From Dyadobacter sp. CY326 (GTDB taxonomy: Bacteria; Bacteroidota; Bacteroidia; Cytophagales; Spirosomataceae), in contig NZ_JAJUXI010000005.1 in NCBI RefSeq assembly GCF_021390515.1, positions 434,001-498,000 on the forward strand: DNA of 64,000 nt, given 5' to 3'. Both the position numbers and the translations under genes were made by a program. Positions 18,213-28,163 of this stretch are shown one piece after another (the stretch's first letter is position 1; every line of letters begins with the position of its first letter). The notes below the pieces were generated by a model. The model searched no databases, was not told where the DNA came from, and saw only the letters and a list, made by a program, of their open reading frames with translations.

Positions 18213-19249
18213 AAATTTTAGTTTTATCACACCGCTTTTATCCGGACGTCGGCGGCATCGAGGTCAACTCCGAAGTGCTTTCGGAGGCATTTCATCAGTA
18301 TGGGCACGAAGTGCAATTGGTTACATGGACCAAGGAAAGGGGCGATAAAAAGTTTCCATTTCAAATACTGAGAAACCCGGATGCATTTACACTTTTGAAA
18401 GCGAACAAGTGGGCCGATGTTGTTTTTGAAAACAATGTTTGCCTGAGATTATCCTGGCCACGGCTTTTTATTAAACGGCCGTCGGTCATTGCGCTCAATA
18501 ACTGGATCAACCGGGTGGATGGAAACATTGCCTGGCAGGACAAGTTGAAATACAGATGGTTAAAGCAATGTTCAGCCGTCATTGCCGTCAGCAATGCGGT
18601 TAAAAACAAATGCTTCGATAAGGCAATTGTCATCGGCAATCCCTATCGTTCCGATTTATTTAAGGTCGAAAATACGGTGAAAAACCGTTGCTCTGACTTT
18701 GTGTTTCTAGGCCGGCTGGTTTCGGACAAAGGTGCAGACCTCGCCATTCATGCCTTTCGCAAGCTGATTGATATCAGGCAAAATGCCGGTAAGCCGCTAT
18801 ACGACACTTATTTAACCATTATTGGCGAAGGCCCCGAACTGGCGCCGCTCAAAAAGCTGGTTAAGGATACTGAACTCGAAGATTCTGTTCATTTTCAAGG
18901 CGTTTTGAAAGGACAATATCTGGTCAATTGCCTAAACAGACATCGGTTTTTGCTCGTGCCGTCCATTTGGGAGGAACCTTTTGGAAACGTTGCGTTGGAA
19001 GGAATGGCTTGCGGGCTGATCCCCATTGTCTCGAACGGCGGCGGACTTCCCGAGGCGGTTGGCGAGGCGGGGCTGATATTCCAGTCGGGCGACGTGGACA
19101 GCCTTGCGTCGATGATGGAAAGCATTTATGAAAATGTGGGCAAGCAAAGCCAGATCTATAAAAAAATAAAAACGCACCTGGCCAATCACAGCGCGGAGGT
19201 CGTAGCGGCCAAATATCTGAACGTGTTCCAAACAGCAATGCAATCATGA
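18209..19249 (+). CDS. GT4-family glycosyltransferase, paralogue A
   Basis: A 346-residue GT-B enzyme: MKILVLSHRFYPDVGGIEVN at the start, FLGRLVSDKGADLAI at the domain 2 entry, and VPSIWEEPFGNVALEGMACG with an intact EX7E. The gene at 20514 encodes a protein of equal length with the same motifs, so the two are duplicates parted by another glycosyltransferase gene. All three are joined by four-base ATGA overlaps. The sugar is unknown. Confidence 0.9.
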   Translation: MKILVLSHRFYPDVGGIEVNSEVLSEAFHQYGHEVQLVTWTKERGDKKFPFQILRNPDAFTLLKANKWADVVFENNVCLRLSWPRLFIKRPSVIALNNWINRVDGNIAWQDKLKYRWLKQCSAVIAVSNAVKNKCFDKAIVIGNPYRSDLFKVENTVKNRCSDFVFLGRLVSDKGADLAIHAFRKLIDIRQNAGKPLYDTYLTIIGEGPELAPLKKLVKDTELEDSVHFQGVLKGQYLVNCLNRHRFLLVPSIWEEPFGNVALEGMACGLIPIVSNGGGLPEAVGEAGLIFQSGDVDSLASMMESIYENVGKQSQIYKKIKTHLANHSAEVVAAKYLNVFQTAMQS

Positions 19250-20517
19250 AGATTATTCTCTCCCATCCTACCGGCAATGCCAATGTCCGCGCGGTCCTTT
19301 CCGGGCTTGCGGAAAACAATATGCTGCATGAGTTTTACACAACCATAGCAACATTCCCCGGCGATATGTGGAGTAAATTAGGTGCTTCGCGATCTGTTGC
19401 TGACCTTAAACGAAGAGAATATGAGTCGGCCCTGGCACATAAAACGCGCGTGTGGCCGGCACGCGAAGTTGCAAGATTATTTGCTACAAAAGCCCGGTTA
19501 AACCGTTTGGTAAGGCACGAGCAAGGCTCATTTTGTACAGATTCTGTTTATAAGAGTTTGGATAAAAGAGTTGCGTCCAGACTTCCCTATTTTCCCAATA
19601 AGCAGGTCAATGCGGTTTATGCGTATGAAGATTGTGCGCTGGAAACCTTCAAAACGGCTAAAAAACTGGGCATTACCTGCGTGTATGATCTGCCCATTGC
19701 TTACTGGCAAACCATGCGCGAGCTCATGAGCCAAGAGGCGGAAAGGTTACCCAAGTGGAAAAAGACAATGCGGGCGGAAATAAGTGATTCCAATGAGAAA
19801 TTGGACCGCAAAACCCGCGAGCTTGAACTGGCTGACATTGTGATGACGCCAGGAAAATTCGTCGCAGACTCACTGCCTGAAACTGCAAAAGAGAAAAAAA
19901 TAGTTATCGTGCCATTTGGTTCACCCTTGCCAGGCCCTGCTGTTTCAAACAAATCCGCCGATCACAACCGTCCATTGCGGGTGTTGTTTGCAGGCAGTTT
20001 GGGACAGCGCAAAGGGCTTGGCGATTTATTTGAGGCGATAAAATTGCTTCATACAGATCAGATTGAGCTTGTTGTTTTGGGAAGTTTGCTTGACGATCTT
20101 TCTTTTTATCAAAAACAATTGCCCGGATTCACTTACGAACCCACGCGTCCGCACGCCCAAGTTTTGAAGTTAATGGCAAGCTGCGACGTGTTTTGTTTGC
20201 CCTCCATCATTGAAGGTCGCGCGCTTGTGATGCAGGAGGCCATGAGCCAGGGATTGCCTCTAATCATCACGCCCAATACAGGAGGAGAAGACCTTATCAT
20301 TGAAGGCGAAACGGGCTTTCTGGTGCCCATTAAAGCCCCGCAGATCATTGCCGAAAAACTGCATTGGTTTTTGGAAAACAGACAGGCAATTCCATGGATG
20401 AGCCAGCAAGCACGCCAACACGCCGCCACATATTCCTGGAGAAAATACGCCAACACCATTGCTTCCGAGCTCAAAAATTACATACAAGTCGCAGATCCTA
20501 AACCCACTACACGATGA
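19246..20517 (+). CDS. GT4-family glycosyltransferase
   Basis: A 423-residue GT-B enzyme. The C-terminal half has LFAGSLGQRKGLGDLFEAI, LPSIIEGRALVMQEAMSQG (EX7E intact) and NTGGEDLIIEGETGFLVP. The N-terminal half is long and charged (RREYESALAHKTRVWPAREV), unlike its neighbours. It lies between the two paralogous 346-residue glycosyltransferases with ATGA overlaps on both sides. Confidence 0.88.
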   Translation: MKIILSHPTGNANVRAVLSGLAENNMLHEFYTTIATFPGDMWSKLGASRSVADLKRREYESALAHKTRVWPAREVARLFATKARLNRLVRHEQGSFCTDSVYKSLDKRVASRLPYFPNKQVNAVYAYEDCALETFKTAKKLGITCVYDLPIAYWQTMRELMSQEAERLPKWKKTMRAEISDSNEKLDRKTRELELADIVMTPGKFVADSLPETAKEKKIVIVPFGSPLPGPAVSNKSADHNRPLRVLFAGSLGQRKGLGDLFEAIKLLHTDQIELVVLGSLLDDLSFYQKQLPGFTYEPTRPHAQVLKLMASCDVFCLPSIIEGRALVMQEAMSQGLPLIITPNTGGEDLIIEGETGFLVPIKAPQIIAEKLHWFLENRQAIPWMSQQARQHAATYSWRKYANTIASELKNYIQVADPKPTTR

Positions 20518-21554
20518 AAATATTAGTCCTTTCTCACCGGTTCTATCCTGATGTCGGGGGCATCGAAGTAAACACGGAAGTGCTTTCAGCGGCATTTCAC
20601 AGTTACGGTCACCATGTGCGCCTGCTGACCTGGACCAAAGAAAAAGGCAACAAAACATTCCCTTTCGAAGTGGTGCGCAATCCGCATCATTATGATCTGC
20701 TCCGGGAACATTCGTGGGCAGACATTGTATTTGAAAACAACCTTTGTCTGAGATTATCCTGGCCAAGGATCTTTATCAAACGGCCATCGGTGGTGGCGCT
20801 CAGGACTTGGATCAGCAGAGCCGACGGGCAAATCGCCTGGCAGGATCGGGTAAAAGTCAAATGGCTGGAACATTCCTCAGCCGTGATCGCTGTAAGCAAT
20901 GCAATCCGAAAAAAATGCTGGAACAATGCAGTCGTAATCGGGAATCCATACAGATCCGATCTCTTTAAAATCATGGTGGCGACCAAGAAACGGCCTTGTG
21001 ATTTTGTATTCGTGGGGCGACTCGTTTCGGATAAAGGCGCTGACCTGGCAATAAGTGCCTTTCAGAAATTCCTTGAAATGCGGCTCAAACTCGTGAAGCC
21101 TGTGAATGGTCCTTGCCTCACGATCATTGGTGACGGACCAGAATTGGAATCGCTCAAAAGCCTTGTTAAGGAAGCGTCATTGCAGCAACATGTTCATTTT
21201 GAAGGAATTCTGGACGGTTTGGATCTTGTCAATTGCCTTAATCAGCACCGGTTTCAGCTTGTCCCGTCCGTTTGGGAAGAGCCGTTCGGCAATGTGGCAT
21301 TGGAAGGCATGGCCTGCGGGCTGATCCCCATCGTTTCGAGTGGTGGCGGATTGCCTGATGCCGTGGGAGCAGCCGGGCTTGTGTTCGAGTCGGGCAATGT
21401 AGATAGCCTTGCTGCGCTCATGAACCAGATATATGACGATGGCATTGCACAGAACCGCATTGAAAAAAAAGCAAAAGAGCATTTGAAAAACCATAATCCT
21501 AAAATCGTTGCAGCAAAATATCTGAACGTATTCCGGACTGCTTTGAATAAGTGA
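20514..21554 (+). CDS. GT4-family glycosyltransferase, paralogue B
   Basis: A 346-residue enzyme aligning without gaps by eye to the product of 18209-19249: LSHRFYPDVGGIEVNTEVLS, FVGRLVSDKGADLAISAF and VPSVWEEPFGNVALEGMACG with EX7E. Synonymous positions differ heavily even where the protein is identical, so the duplication is old and both copies are under selection. The two could add the same sugar at successive positions or similar sugars to different acceptors. Confidence 0.9.
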   Translation: MKILVLSHRFYPDVGGIEVNTEVLSAAFHSYGHHVRLLTWTKEKGNKTFPFEVVRNPHHYDLLREHSWADIVFENNLCLRLSWPRIFIKRPSVVALRTWISRADGQIAWQDRVKVKWLEHSSAVIAVSNAIRKKCWNNAVVIGNPYRSDLFKIMVATKKRPCDFVFVGRLVSDKGADLAISAFQKFLEMRLKLVKPVNGPCLTIIGDGPELESLKSLVKEASLQQHVHFEGILDGLDLVNCLNQHRFQLVPSVWEEPFGNVALEGMACGLIPIVSSGGGLPDAVGAAGLVFESGNVDSLAALMNQIYDDGIAQNRIEKKAKEHLKNHNPKIVAAKYLNVFRTALNK

Positions 21555-21587
21555 TGCAGTAAAAAAGACCCTTTAACCGACCAACCT

Positions 21588-22961
21588 ATGTATTACGACA
21601 TTGAAAGGCCAGCAATCAGCGACTATCATCCGGTCGCCGCTGTTGATCCGCTGATTGCAATGCAGAAAAAAATGATCTGGCTGTACTTTTTGCTGCTCAT
21701 CTTCGAAGGTGCATTGAGAAAATGGTTATTGCCAGGGCTGGCCACTCCCCTGCTGGTCATCAGAGAACCGGTCGCGATCATGATCATTTTGCTATCCATC
21801 CGAAACGGACTTTTTCCGGCCAATTTCTATCTTAACTGCATGCTGCTGGTTGGCATATTCGGCTTTTTCACCGCCATTTTTGCGGGCCACGGAAGCATGG
21901 CGGTTGCCTTGTATGGTTGCCGTGTCATGCTGCTCCATTTTCCTTTGATCTTTATAATCGGCGCAACGCTGAATCGTCAGGATGTCGTTCAGTTTGGCAG
22001 AATTACCCTTTTAATTGCCATTCCAATGGCATTGCTGCTCGTTATCCAGTTTTACAGTCCGCAATCTGCCTGGGTTAATCGCGGCGTTGGCGGGGATATG
22101 GCCGGCGCTGGATTTGCGGGCGCACTTGGATATTTCCGCCCCCCGGGCACATTCTCATTCACCAGCGGCACGACGTTATTTTTCAGCTTTTCAGCTTGCT
22201 TTATCTTCTACTTTTGGTTCAACCCAAAACTTATTTCCAAGATCATTTTATGGCTGGCAACTGCCGCCTTACTCATTGCCATTCCGGTTTCCATCAGCCG
22301 AGGGCTGTTTTTTCAGGTTGTGATCATTATGGGATTTGCGCTCATGGCCTCCATAACCAGCAAAGCAAATATTGGGAAAATCTTCACTGCCATCATTGCC
22401 GTCGTTTTGATCGGATTAATTTTCAGCCAAACGCCAACTTTCCAGACATTTATCGAAGCGTTCGTGGCCCGTTTTGAAACGGCGAGCAGCAATGAAGGCG
22501 GGCTCCAAGGCACGCTCGGCGACCGTTATCTGGGCAATATGTTGGCAGCATTAACCAGCGCCGAAGAACTCCCGCTCTGGGGATATGGTGCCGGAATGGG
22601 CTCCAATGTGGGCAGCATGCTGCTGACCGGTTCGCTGCAATATTTGGTTGCGGAGGATGAATGGGGACGAATGGCTGGCGAGTTTGGACCTTTGCTGGGC
22701 CTGTCGATCATTATCCTGCGGTTGTTGCTGTCGTGGAGCTTTGCGGTTAAGGCTTACCAGCTTATGAAAAAAAATGACCTGATGCCATGGATTCTGCTGG
22801 CTTTTACGCTGCTGATATTTCCGCAGGGCAGCACGGCGCAGCCCACCTCGCTGGGTTTTATGGTCATGATCGCAGGATTACTGGCCGCTTCGCTCAAAGG
22901 TGAAACTCCTGATTACAACAATGCATCCAACCCCAACCATGATTATAATCACCATCCATGA
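21588..22961 (+). CDS. O-antigen-ligase/polymerase-type membrane protein (Wzy-like)
   Basis: A 457-residue integral membrane protein with about ten to twelve helices. The large periplasmic loop runs roughly from AFVARFETASSNEGGLQGT to EDEWGRMAGEFGPLLGL, with Arg and Glu residues like those of Wzy/WaaL proteins. In this context it would polymerise flipped repeat units. It starts 33 bp after the paralogue B gene and overlaps the next glycosyltransferase gene by four bases. Confidence 0.8.
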   Translation: MYYDIERPAISDYHPVAAVDPLIAMQKKMIWLYFLLLIFEGALRKWLLPGLATPLLVIREPVAIMIILLSIRNGLFPANFYLNCMLLVGIFGFFTAIFAGHGSMAVALYGCRVMLLHFPLIFIIGATLNRQDVVQFGRITLLIAIPMALLLVIQFYSPQSAWVNRGVGGDMAGAGFAGALGYFRPPGTFSFTSGTTLFFSFSACFIFYFWFNPKLISKIILWLATAALLIAIPVSISRGLFFQVVIIMGFALMASITSKANIGKIFTAIIAVVLIGLIFSQTPTFQTFIEAFVARFETASSNEGGLQGTLGDRYLGNMLAALTSAEELPLWGYGAGMGSNVGSMLLTGSLQYLVAEDEWGRMAGEFGPLLGLSIIILRLLLSWSFAVKAYQLMKKNDLMPWILLAFTLLIFPQGSTAQPTSLGFMVMIAGLLAASLKGETPDYNNASNPNHDYNHHP

Positions 22962-24130
22962 ACATTGTCGTTTTCACCCACCCACCTTTTATTAAACACG
23001 AAAGCATGCCGCGCTACGCCCGAATGTTGGGTGAAGGCATGGAAAAAAGAGGACATCAGGTCGCCTATTGGACACCGCAGCCGATTTTCTTCCGGTTGCC
23101 GGGACCAGAAAAGCTGAAAAAGTGGCTTTCCTATGTCGATCAGTATGTTTTGTTCCCAATGTTGGTAAAATTAAAAGCCCGTAAAAAAAAGCAGGATACG
23201 CTGTATGTTTTCACGGATCATGCGCTCGGGCCGTGGGTGCCGCTTGTTGCCGAGCATCCGCATGTCATTCATTGCCACGATTTTTTGGCTCAATTTTCTG
23301 CTGAGGACAAGATCATGGAAAATCCGGTGGGCTGGTCAGGGAAAAAATATCAGTCCATGATCAGGAAGGGTTTTGATAAAGGCCAGCATTTTATTTCAGT
23401 TTCCGAAAAAACGAGGACCGATTTGCATCAATTTCTGACAAGCGTGCCCGTCACCTCGAAAATGGTGCACAACGGCCTGAACCCAATTTTTAAACCTTAT
23501 GATGCGCTCAGCGGACGCATTCAGTTGATGCAAGAAACGGGTTTGGACATTCTGGATGGCTATTTGCTGCATGTGGGCGGAAATCAATGGTATAAAAACA
23601 GGATTGGCGTAATTGATATTTATGACAGCTGGCGCGCTTCTGTAACGCATTCGCTGCCACTGTTAATGATTGGCACAAAACCGGATGAAGCACTTATCCT
23701 ACGCCTTGAAAAATCGCCTTATCGCCATGAGATCCATTGCATTTCCGGCCTTAGCGACAAGTTCGTCCATTTTGCTTATGCAGGCGCATCGCTGTTCCTT
23801 TTTCCTTCCTATGCAGAAGGTTTTGGCTGGCCGGTAATCGAGGCAATGGCGTCCGGGGCGATCGTTTTGACAACAAATGACCAGGTTTTAAGGACCGTCG
23901 CAGCCGATGCGGCCTTTTACATTCCGCCCAAACCATCGGGCCAGGAGGCAGCAACAGCCTGGGCACAAAAGGCGGCGGCTCGGGTGAATGCCATTCTCTC
24001 ATTTCCAGAGTCGGTGCGGATGCTGGCTCAGGAAAGGGGTTTTTCCAATGCTAAAAGATTCAATGCGGAAAACAAGCTCAACGAGATCGAAGAAATTTAT
24101 CAGCACATTGTAGCCAACCACCGCTCATGA
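22958..24130 (+). CDS. GT4-family glycosyltransferase
   Basis: A 390-residue GT-B enzyme starting MNIVVFTHPPFIKHESMPRY. It shows HFISVSEKTRTDL at the interdomain region, LLHVGGNQWYKNRIG, and FPSYAEGFGWPVIEAMASG with the full EX7E motif. It overlaps genes on both sides through ATGA. The sugar is not predictable. Confidence 0.88.
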   Translation: MNIVVFTHPPFIKHESMPRYARMLGEGMEKRGHQVAYWTPQPIFFRLPGPEKLKKWLSYVDQYVLFPMLVKLKARKKKQDTLYVFTDHALGPWVPLVAEHPHVIHCHDFLAQFSAEDKIMENPVGWSGKKYQSMIRKGFDKGQHFISVSEKTRTDLHQFLTSVPVTSKMVHNGLNPIFKPYDALSGRIQLMQETGLDILDGYLLHVGGNQWYKNRIGVIDIYDSWRASVTHSLPLLMIGTKPDEALILRLEKSPYRHEIHCISGLSDKFVHFAYAGASLFLFPSYAEGFGWPVIEAMASGAIVLTTNDQVLRTVAADAAFYIPPKPSGQEAATAWAQKAAARVNAILSFPESVRMLAQERGFSNAKRFNAENKLNEIEEIYQHIVANHRS

Positions 24131-25344
24131 AAATCCTTCACGTAACAGGCAGCATGGACCCGATCACGGGAGGGCCATGCCAGGCGATCAGAAACATGGT
24201 TCCCGAACTCGAAAAGCAAGGCGTTTACAGCGAAGTGCTGTGTGCTGACGACAATGATGAGCTTGATTACCAGGAAGATCCATTCATTATGCATGCGCTA
24301 GGCCCAGCTTTGAGCTCCTGGCATTATAGCCGAAAAATCGCCGGCTGGCTCAATTCAAATATACCTCGTTTTGACATTATCATCGTGCACGGCTGCTGGC
24401 TTTATCCCGGTTATGCAGCATTTCACTCCTGGCAAAAGTTGAAATCCCGGCACCGCCTGGCACCATTCGGATCGCTGCCGCGCCTTTACTTTATGCCGCA
24501 CGGAATGTTGGACCCTTATTTCCAAAATGCACCGGACAGGATGATGAAAGCTGCGCGTAACTGGCTTTATTGGAAGGTTATAGAAGCAAGAATGATTAAC
24601 CAGGCAGACGGGCTTTTGTTCACTTCACAGCAGGAATCTTCGGTTGCAGGGCAATCATTTCAACCTTATAAACCGAAAAAACGGCTTAACATTGGCCTAG
24701 GCGTGACAGATGCGCCAGATTTTTGTGAGACCATGCGGACGGCTTTTAACCAAAAATATCCGCATCTGGAAGGCAAACCTTATTTCCTTTTTTTCAGCAG
24801 AATTCACCAGAAAAAAGGCGTTGATATTTTGCTAAAAGCTTACCAGCAGCTCAAATTCATGGATGCGAATTTCCCCGAACTCGTCATTGCGGGGCCTGGC
24901 CTGCATTCGGATTATGGCGATCAAATGCTGGGATTGGTTGCTGACAGTGTCGTGTTAACGGATCACGTGACTTTTACCGGAATGCTTGCGGGCGACCTGA
25001 AATGGGCCGCTTTATATGGATGCGAAGCCCTCGTGCTGCCCAGCCATCAGGAAAACTTCGGCATTGCGATAGCCGAGGCCCTCGCCTGCGGACGTCCGGT
25101 CATTATTTCCGATAAAGTAAACATTCACAGGGAAATCCTGGATGGCGATTGTGGTCTCGTAGGCAATGACACATGTGAAGATACGCAACGCATATGGCTC
25201 ACGTTCAACCAATTGCGTGACGACGAAAAGCGACAGATGGGCCTGCGCGCGCGGGAAACCTTTCAGCGTCAATTTGCAATGGACCGGGCTGTGACCGAAA
25301 TGATCGGCCAGCTTTCACAAGCTCGTGTTATTCTGGGACCCTAG
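24127..25344 (+). CDS. GT4-family glycosyltransferase, last gene of the first run
   Basis: A 405-residue enzyme beginning MKILHVTGSMDPITGGPCQA. It shows MPHGMLDPYF, FFSRIHQKKGVDILLKAY, and LPSHQENFGIAIAEALACG with EX7E. It closes the unbroken run of genes from 8495. A 412-bp intergenic region with a putative LytTR operator follows. Confidence 0.88.
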   Translation: MKILHVTGSMDPITGGPCQAIRNMVPELEKQGVYSEVLCADDNDELDYQEDPFIMHALGPALSSWHYSRKIAGWLNSNIPRFDIIIVHGCWLYPGYAAFHSWQKLKSRHRLAPFGSLPRLYFMPHGMLDPYFQNAPDRMMKAARNWLYWKVIEARMINQADGLLFTSQQESSVAGQSFQPYKPKKRLNIGLGVTDAPDFCETMRTAFNQKYPHLEGKPYFLFFSRIHQKKGVDILLKAYQQLKFMDANFPELVIAGPGLHSDYGDQMLGLVADSVVLTDHVTFTGMLAGDLKWAALYGCEALVLPSHQENFGIAIAEALACGRPVIISDKVNIHREILDGDCGLVGNDTCEDTQRIWLTFNQLRDDEKRQMGLRARETFQRQFAMDRAVTEMIGQLSQARVILGP

Positions 25345-25379
25345 GATGGAAAAGGAAGCATGGTTAGTTTGTGACCGTT

Positions 25380-25413
25380 TTGTCCGCTACATACACCAAT
25401 TTGTCCGTCTCAT
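25380..25413. promoter_or_regulatory. putative LytTR operator before the first LytTR regulator gene
   Basis: Direct repeats TTGTCCGCTACAT (25380-25392) and TTGTCCGTCTCAT (25401-25413) start 21 bp apart. The seven-base core TTGTCCG is identical in both. The site is 35 bp after the glycosyltransferase stop and 344 bp before the regulator start, so a long 5' leader or a further promoter lies between. The rest of the 412-bp gap shows no clear gene; AATATTTG at 25438-25445 is a weak -7 candidate. Confidence 0.6.
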
Positions 25414-25756
25414 CAGAAGTTCGTTTTTAAGTTTTTTAATATTTGTCATATTTATATAGCAGGGTTGACAAAGTCTCATTCTGTTTCAAAATCTGCTTTC
25501 TTAAACCCACTAATCAACTGGCGTATATAGTCGCGCGTTACCACTAACGCTTGTTTTGCCGCGCGCTTTTGTTTGATTATTCATCCTCCAAAAAATCAGA
25601 TTTATGGAAAAAATTATTACTGCTCTCAACGACCGAATTCCACCTTTCAAGATGACTATGCCATGTCACTTCATGTGTTTACATGAATGCGTGACGCCAT
25701 AGCGCGTAACCCGCGGTCCGTTAAATGAACTCAACTTCCAGGAAAATTACTACTCA

Positions 25757-26578
25757 ATGGCCAGAACATTTATAATTGCAGCTGATCCTGACTCAGCCGC
25801 GGAGTTAGTACGCATGATCGAGGAAACGGACGACCAGTTTCAGGTCTGCAACATTGCGCTCTCTGTTAAAGAAGCCAAAGCATTTATGGCATTCGGACAG
25901 TTTCCCGAACTCATTATCAGTGATGTTGTGCTGAGCGACGGTCTGAGTTTTGATATTTTCAAGGCATTTCCAGGTTGCGCGCCAATTATTTATTGCGCCG
26001 AAACCAATCAGCATGCGCTTAAAGCTTTTGAAAATAACGGCATTGACTATTTGCTCAAACCGCTGGAACGCAACAAATTGCAAAAGAGCTTGAAGAAATT
26101 TTCTCAGTTCAAAGAGCTTTTCAGTGAGAGCAAACTAACGCCGAGAAAAGCAGCAAACCGGCTATTTCCTTACTCGGCCACATACAAAAGTTCGATTTTG
26201 GCTTATTTCAAAGATCAGATCATTCCCGTCAGCCTGGAACAAACACAATACATTTATTACAACAATTACCAGGTCACTGTACACACAACAGACGCGAAAT
26301 TTGAAACGCGCGACACGCTTAACAATCTGATTACGAGCCTGAATCCAAGAGATTTTTTCCGGGCAAACAGGCAGTTCATCATTCAGCGCAAGTCAGTTAA
26401 AAGCATTCAGCAATATTTTGGAAGAAAGCTGCTCGTAGGGATCTCAACCCCGACGCCGGAGCCAATTATCATCAGCAAAGCCAACACAACGGATTTTTTG
26501 AAATGGATGGAAGGCGTGCATAGCCCCAGTTACAGCGCCATTCCCCTATTCGATAAGACAGCCCGTTTGGTAGGCTAA
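25757..26578 (+). CDS. LytTR-family response regulator with intact phospho-acceptor Asp
   Basis: A 273-residue regulator. The receiver domain (about 1-120) has an acidic pair (AADPD), the phospho-acceptor Asp56 in LIISDVVLSDG and the conserved Lys in DYLLKPLE. The LytTR DNA-binding domain (about 150-255) has AYFKDQIIPVSLEQTQYIYY and LNPRDFFRANRQFIIQ. It lies inside the exopolysaccharide cluster without a neighbouring kinase gene. Its LytTR domain is very similar to that of the second regulator at 29582, so both probably read the same operators. Confidence 0.9.
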   Translation: MARTFIIAADPDSAAELVRMIEETDDQFQVCNIALSVKEAKAFMAFGQFPELIISDVVLSDGLSFDIFKAFPGCAPIIYCAETNQHALKAFENNGIDYLLKPLERNKLQKSLKKFSQFKELFSESKLTPRKAANRLFPYSATYKSSILAYFKDQIIPVSLEQTQYIYYNNYQVTVHTTDAKFETRDTLNNLITSLNPRDFFRANRQFIIQRKSVKSIQQYFGRKLLVGISTPTPEPIIISKANTTDFLKWMEGVHSPSYSAIPLFDKTARLVG

Positions 26579-26667
26579 CCAGAACATTATCAGGCATAAC
26601 GCATTATATATTTCGTCAGGACCCTCCTGAACGACAAGGAATTTTTTGTCTTAAATATGAACGGGAA

Positions 26668-27957
26668 ATGAGAATTCTTATTTACGGGATCAACTATGAT
26701 CCCGAACTGACGGGCATTGGAAAATACACAGGGCAAATGGCGCGATGGCTCGCAAACAGCGGTCATGACGTAAACGTAATCACCGCAATGCCTTACTATC
26801 CGGAATGGAAGCTGAACGAAAATTACAAAGGAAAGCTCTGGCATTGTGAGAAAAAAGACGGCGTTAAGGTCTATCGCGTGCCGCTTTATGTGCCTGCCAA
26901 AATCAGCTCGTCCAAGAGGATTGTACACGAATTTTCATTCTTACTGAGCATTTTACCCGTTTGGTTTTACACGCTTTTCAAACGGAAATATGACATTGTG
27001 ATGTACATTTCGCCTCCGTTTCACCTGGGCATTTTCCCCTATCTGTATTCAAAGTTGCGTGGCGCAAAATTCACTACGCACATTCAGGATCTGCAAGTGG
27101 ATGCGGCGCAGGATTTGGGCATGATAAAAAATGAAACATTGCTAAAATGGATGTTCTACACCGAAAGGTTCATTTTGCAGCACAGCGACACCGTGTCAAC
27201 AATCAGCGTAGGCATGAAGAAGCGGCTTGTTAAAAAAGGGATTCCCGAATCACGCATTTCTTTATTGTACAATTCCGTGGACACGACGAAAATTATGCCG
27301 CTGATTAAGGAGCAGTCGCTAATGAAGTTTTTTAATCTGGACACGAAGGACCGGGTGGTGCTTTATTCCGGCAATATTGGTGAAAAGCAAGGGCTCGAAC
27401 ATTTAGTTGAAGCGGCAAAGCGGCTGCTGCACAGGCCAGAAATCAAGTTTGTCATTGTGGGTTCCGGCGCTTACAAAGAGAAGTTAATGGCATTGGCTAA
27501 GGATTATGGTTGTCATAATGTGCTTTTCCTGCCTTTACAGCCCTATGAACTTTTGTCGGAACTGATGGCAGTCGCTGATTTGCATGTGGTGTTGCAAAAG
27601 CAATCTGCATCCGACTTACTCATGCCTTCCAAGTTATCGACCATTCTCGCAGCAGGCGGTTGCTCGATTGTGTCGGCACTTCCAGGAACTTCATTGTACG
27701 AAATTGTTGATCAAAATAACCTTGGTTTTCTGATCAAACCGGAATGTGCCGAGTCGCTTTGCGAGGCGATAGAAAATGCACTTTCCTGTGATTTGCAGAT
27801 CTATAAACTGAACGCGCGCGCCTTTGCCGAAAATTATCTGGAAGCACAGAATATTCTTGCCGGGTTTGAAAAGCAGCTTGTGCATATGGTGCATCCGAGC
27901 TTTAATAAACGCATTGAAATTCAAACGACGAGCAAGCTGGAAGGAGAACTTAACTGA
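26668..27957 (+). CDS. WcaI-like GT4 glycosyltransferase
   Basis: A 429-residue enzyme starting MRILIYGINYDPELTGIGKY, the hallmark of colanic-acid WcaI-like enzymes. TTHIQDLQVDAAQDLGM and LYSGNIGEKQGLEHLVEAA follow, with SASDLLMPSKLSTILAAGG at the nucleotide-sugar site. It stands as its own unit after the first LytTR regulator. A small imperfect hairpin (TCGTCAGGA and TCCTGAACGA, around 26614-26636) lies in the gap before it. A long inverted repeat follows its stop. Confidence 0.88.
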   Translation: MRILIYGINYDPELTGIGKYTGQMARWLANSGHDVNVITAMPYYPEWKLNENYKGKLWHCEKKDGVKVYRVPLYVPAKISSSKRIVHEFSFLLSILPVWFYTLFKRKYDIVMYISPPFHLGIFPYLYSKLRGAKFTTHIQDLQVDAAQDLGMIKNETLLKWMFYTERFILQHSDTVSTISVGMKKRLVKKGIPESRISLLYNSVDTTKIMPLIKEQSLMKFFNLDTKDRVVLYSGNIGEKQGLEHLVEAAKRLLHRPEIKFVIVGSGAYKEKLMALAKDYGCHNVLFLPLQPYELLSELMAVADLHVVLQKQSASDLLMPSKLSTILAAGGCSIVSALPGTSLYEIVDQNNLGFLIKPECAESLCEAIENALSCDLQIYKLNARAFAENYLEAQNILAGFEKQLVHMVHPSFNKRIEIQTTSKLEGELN

Positions 27958-27985
27958 TGGATGCCTGATTTTACTCAATACAACA

Positions 27986-28040
27986 TTCGATAATGCAGAC
28001 AATTGCCCGTTTCATCACAGCTTTTGTCCGCATTATCGAA
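27986..28040. promoter_or_regulatory. 17-bp inverted repeat enclosing a putative LytTR operator
   Basis: Arms at 27986-28002 and 28024-28040 are complementary over 17 bases with one mismatch and enclose 21 bases. The direct repeats TTGCCCGTTTCAT (28003-28015) and TTGTCCGCATTAT (28024-28036) lie 21 bp apart inside the same stretch. The element follows the WcaI-like gene stop by 28 bp and precedes the dioxygenase gene by 123 bp, so it could serve as operator, as terminator, or both. Confidence 0.6.
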
Positions 28041-28163
28041 CAACTATTTTATGAGAATCATTAATTCTACATTTTTAATAATGGCGGGCTGCAAAGACAC
28101 TTCTCGACTAATTAGAATTATTTACATCAACACGTAACGTATATTCTCAACCGATCTAGCACA

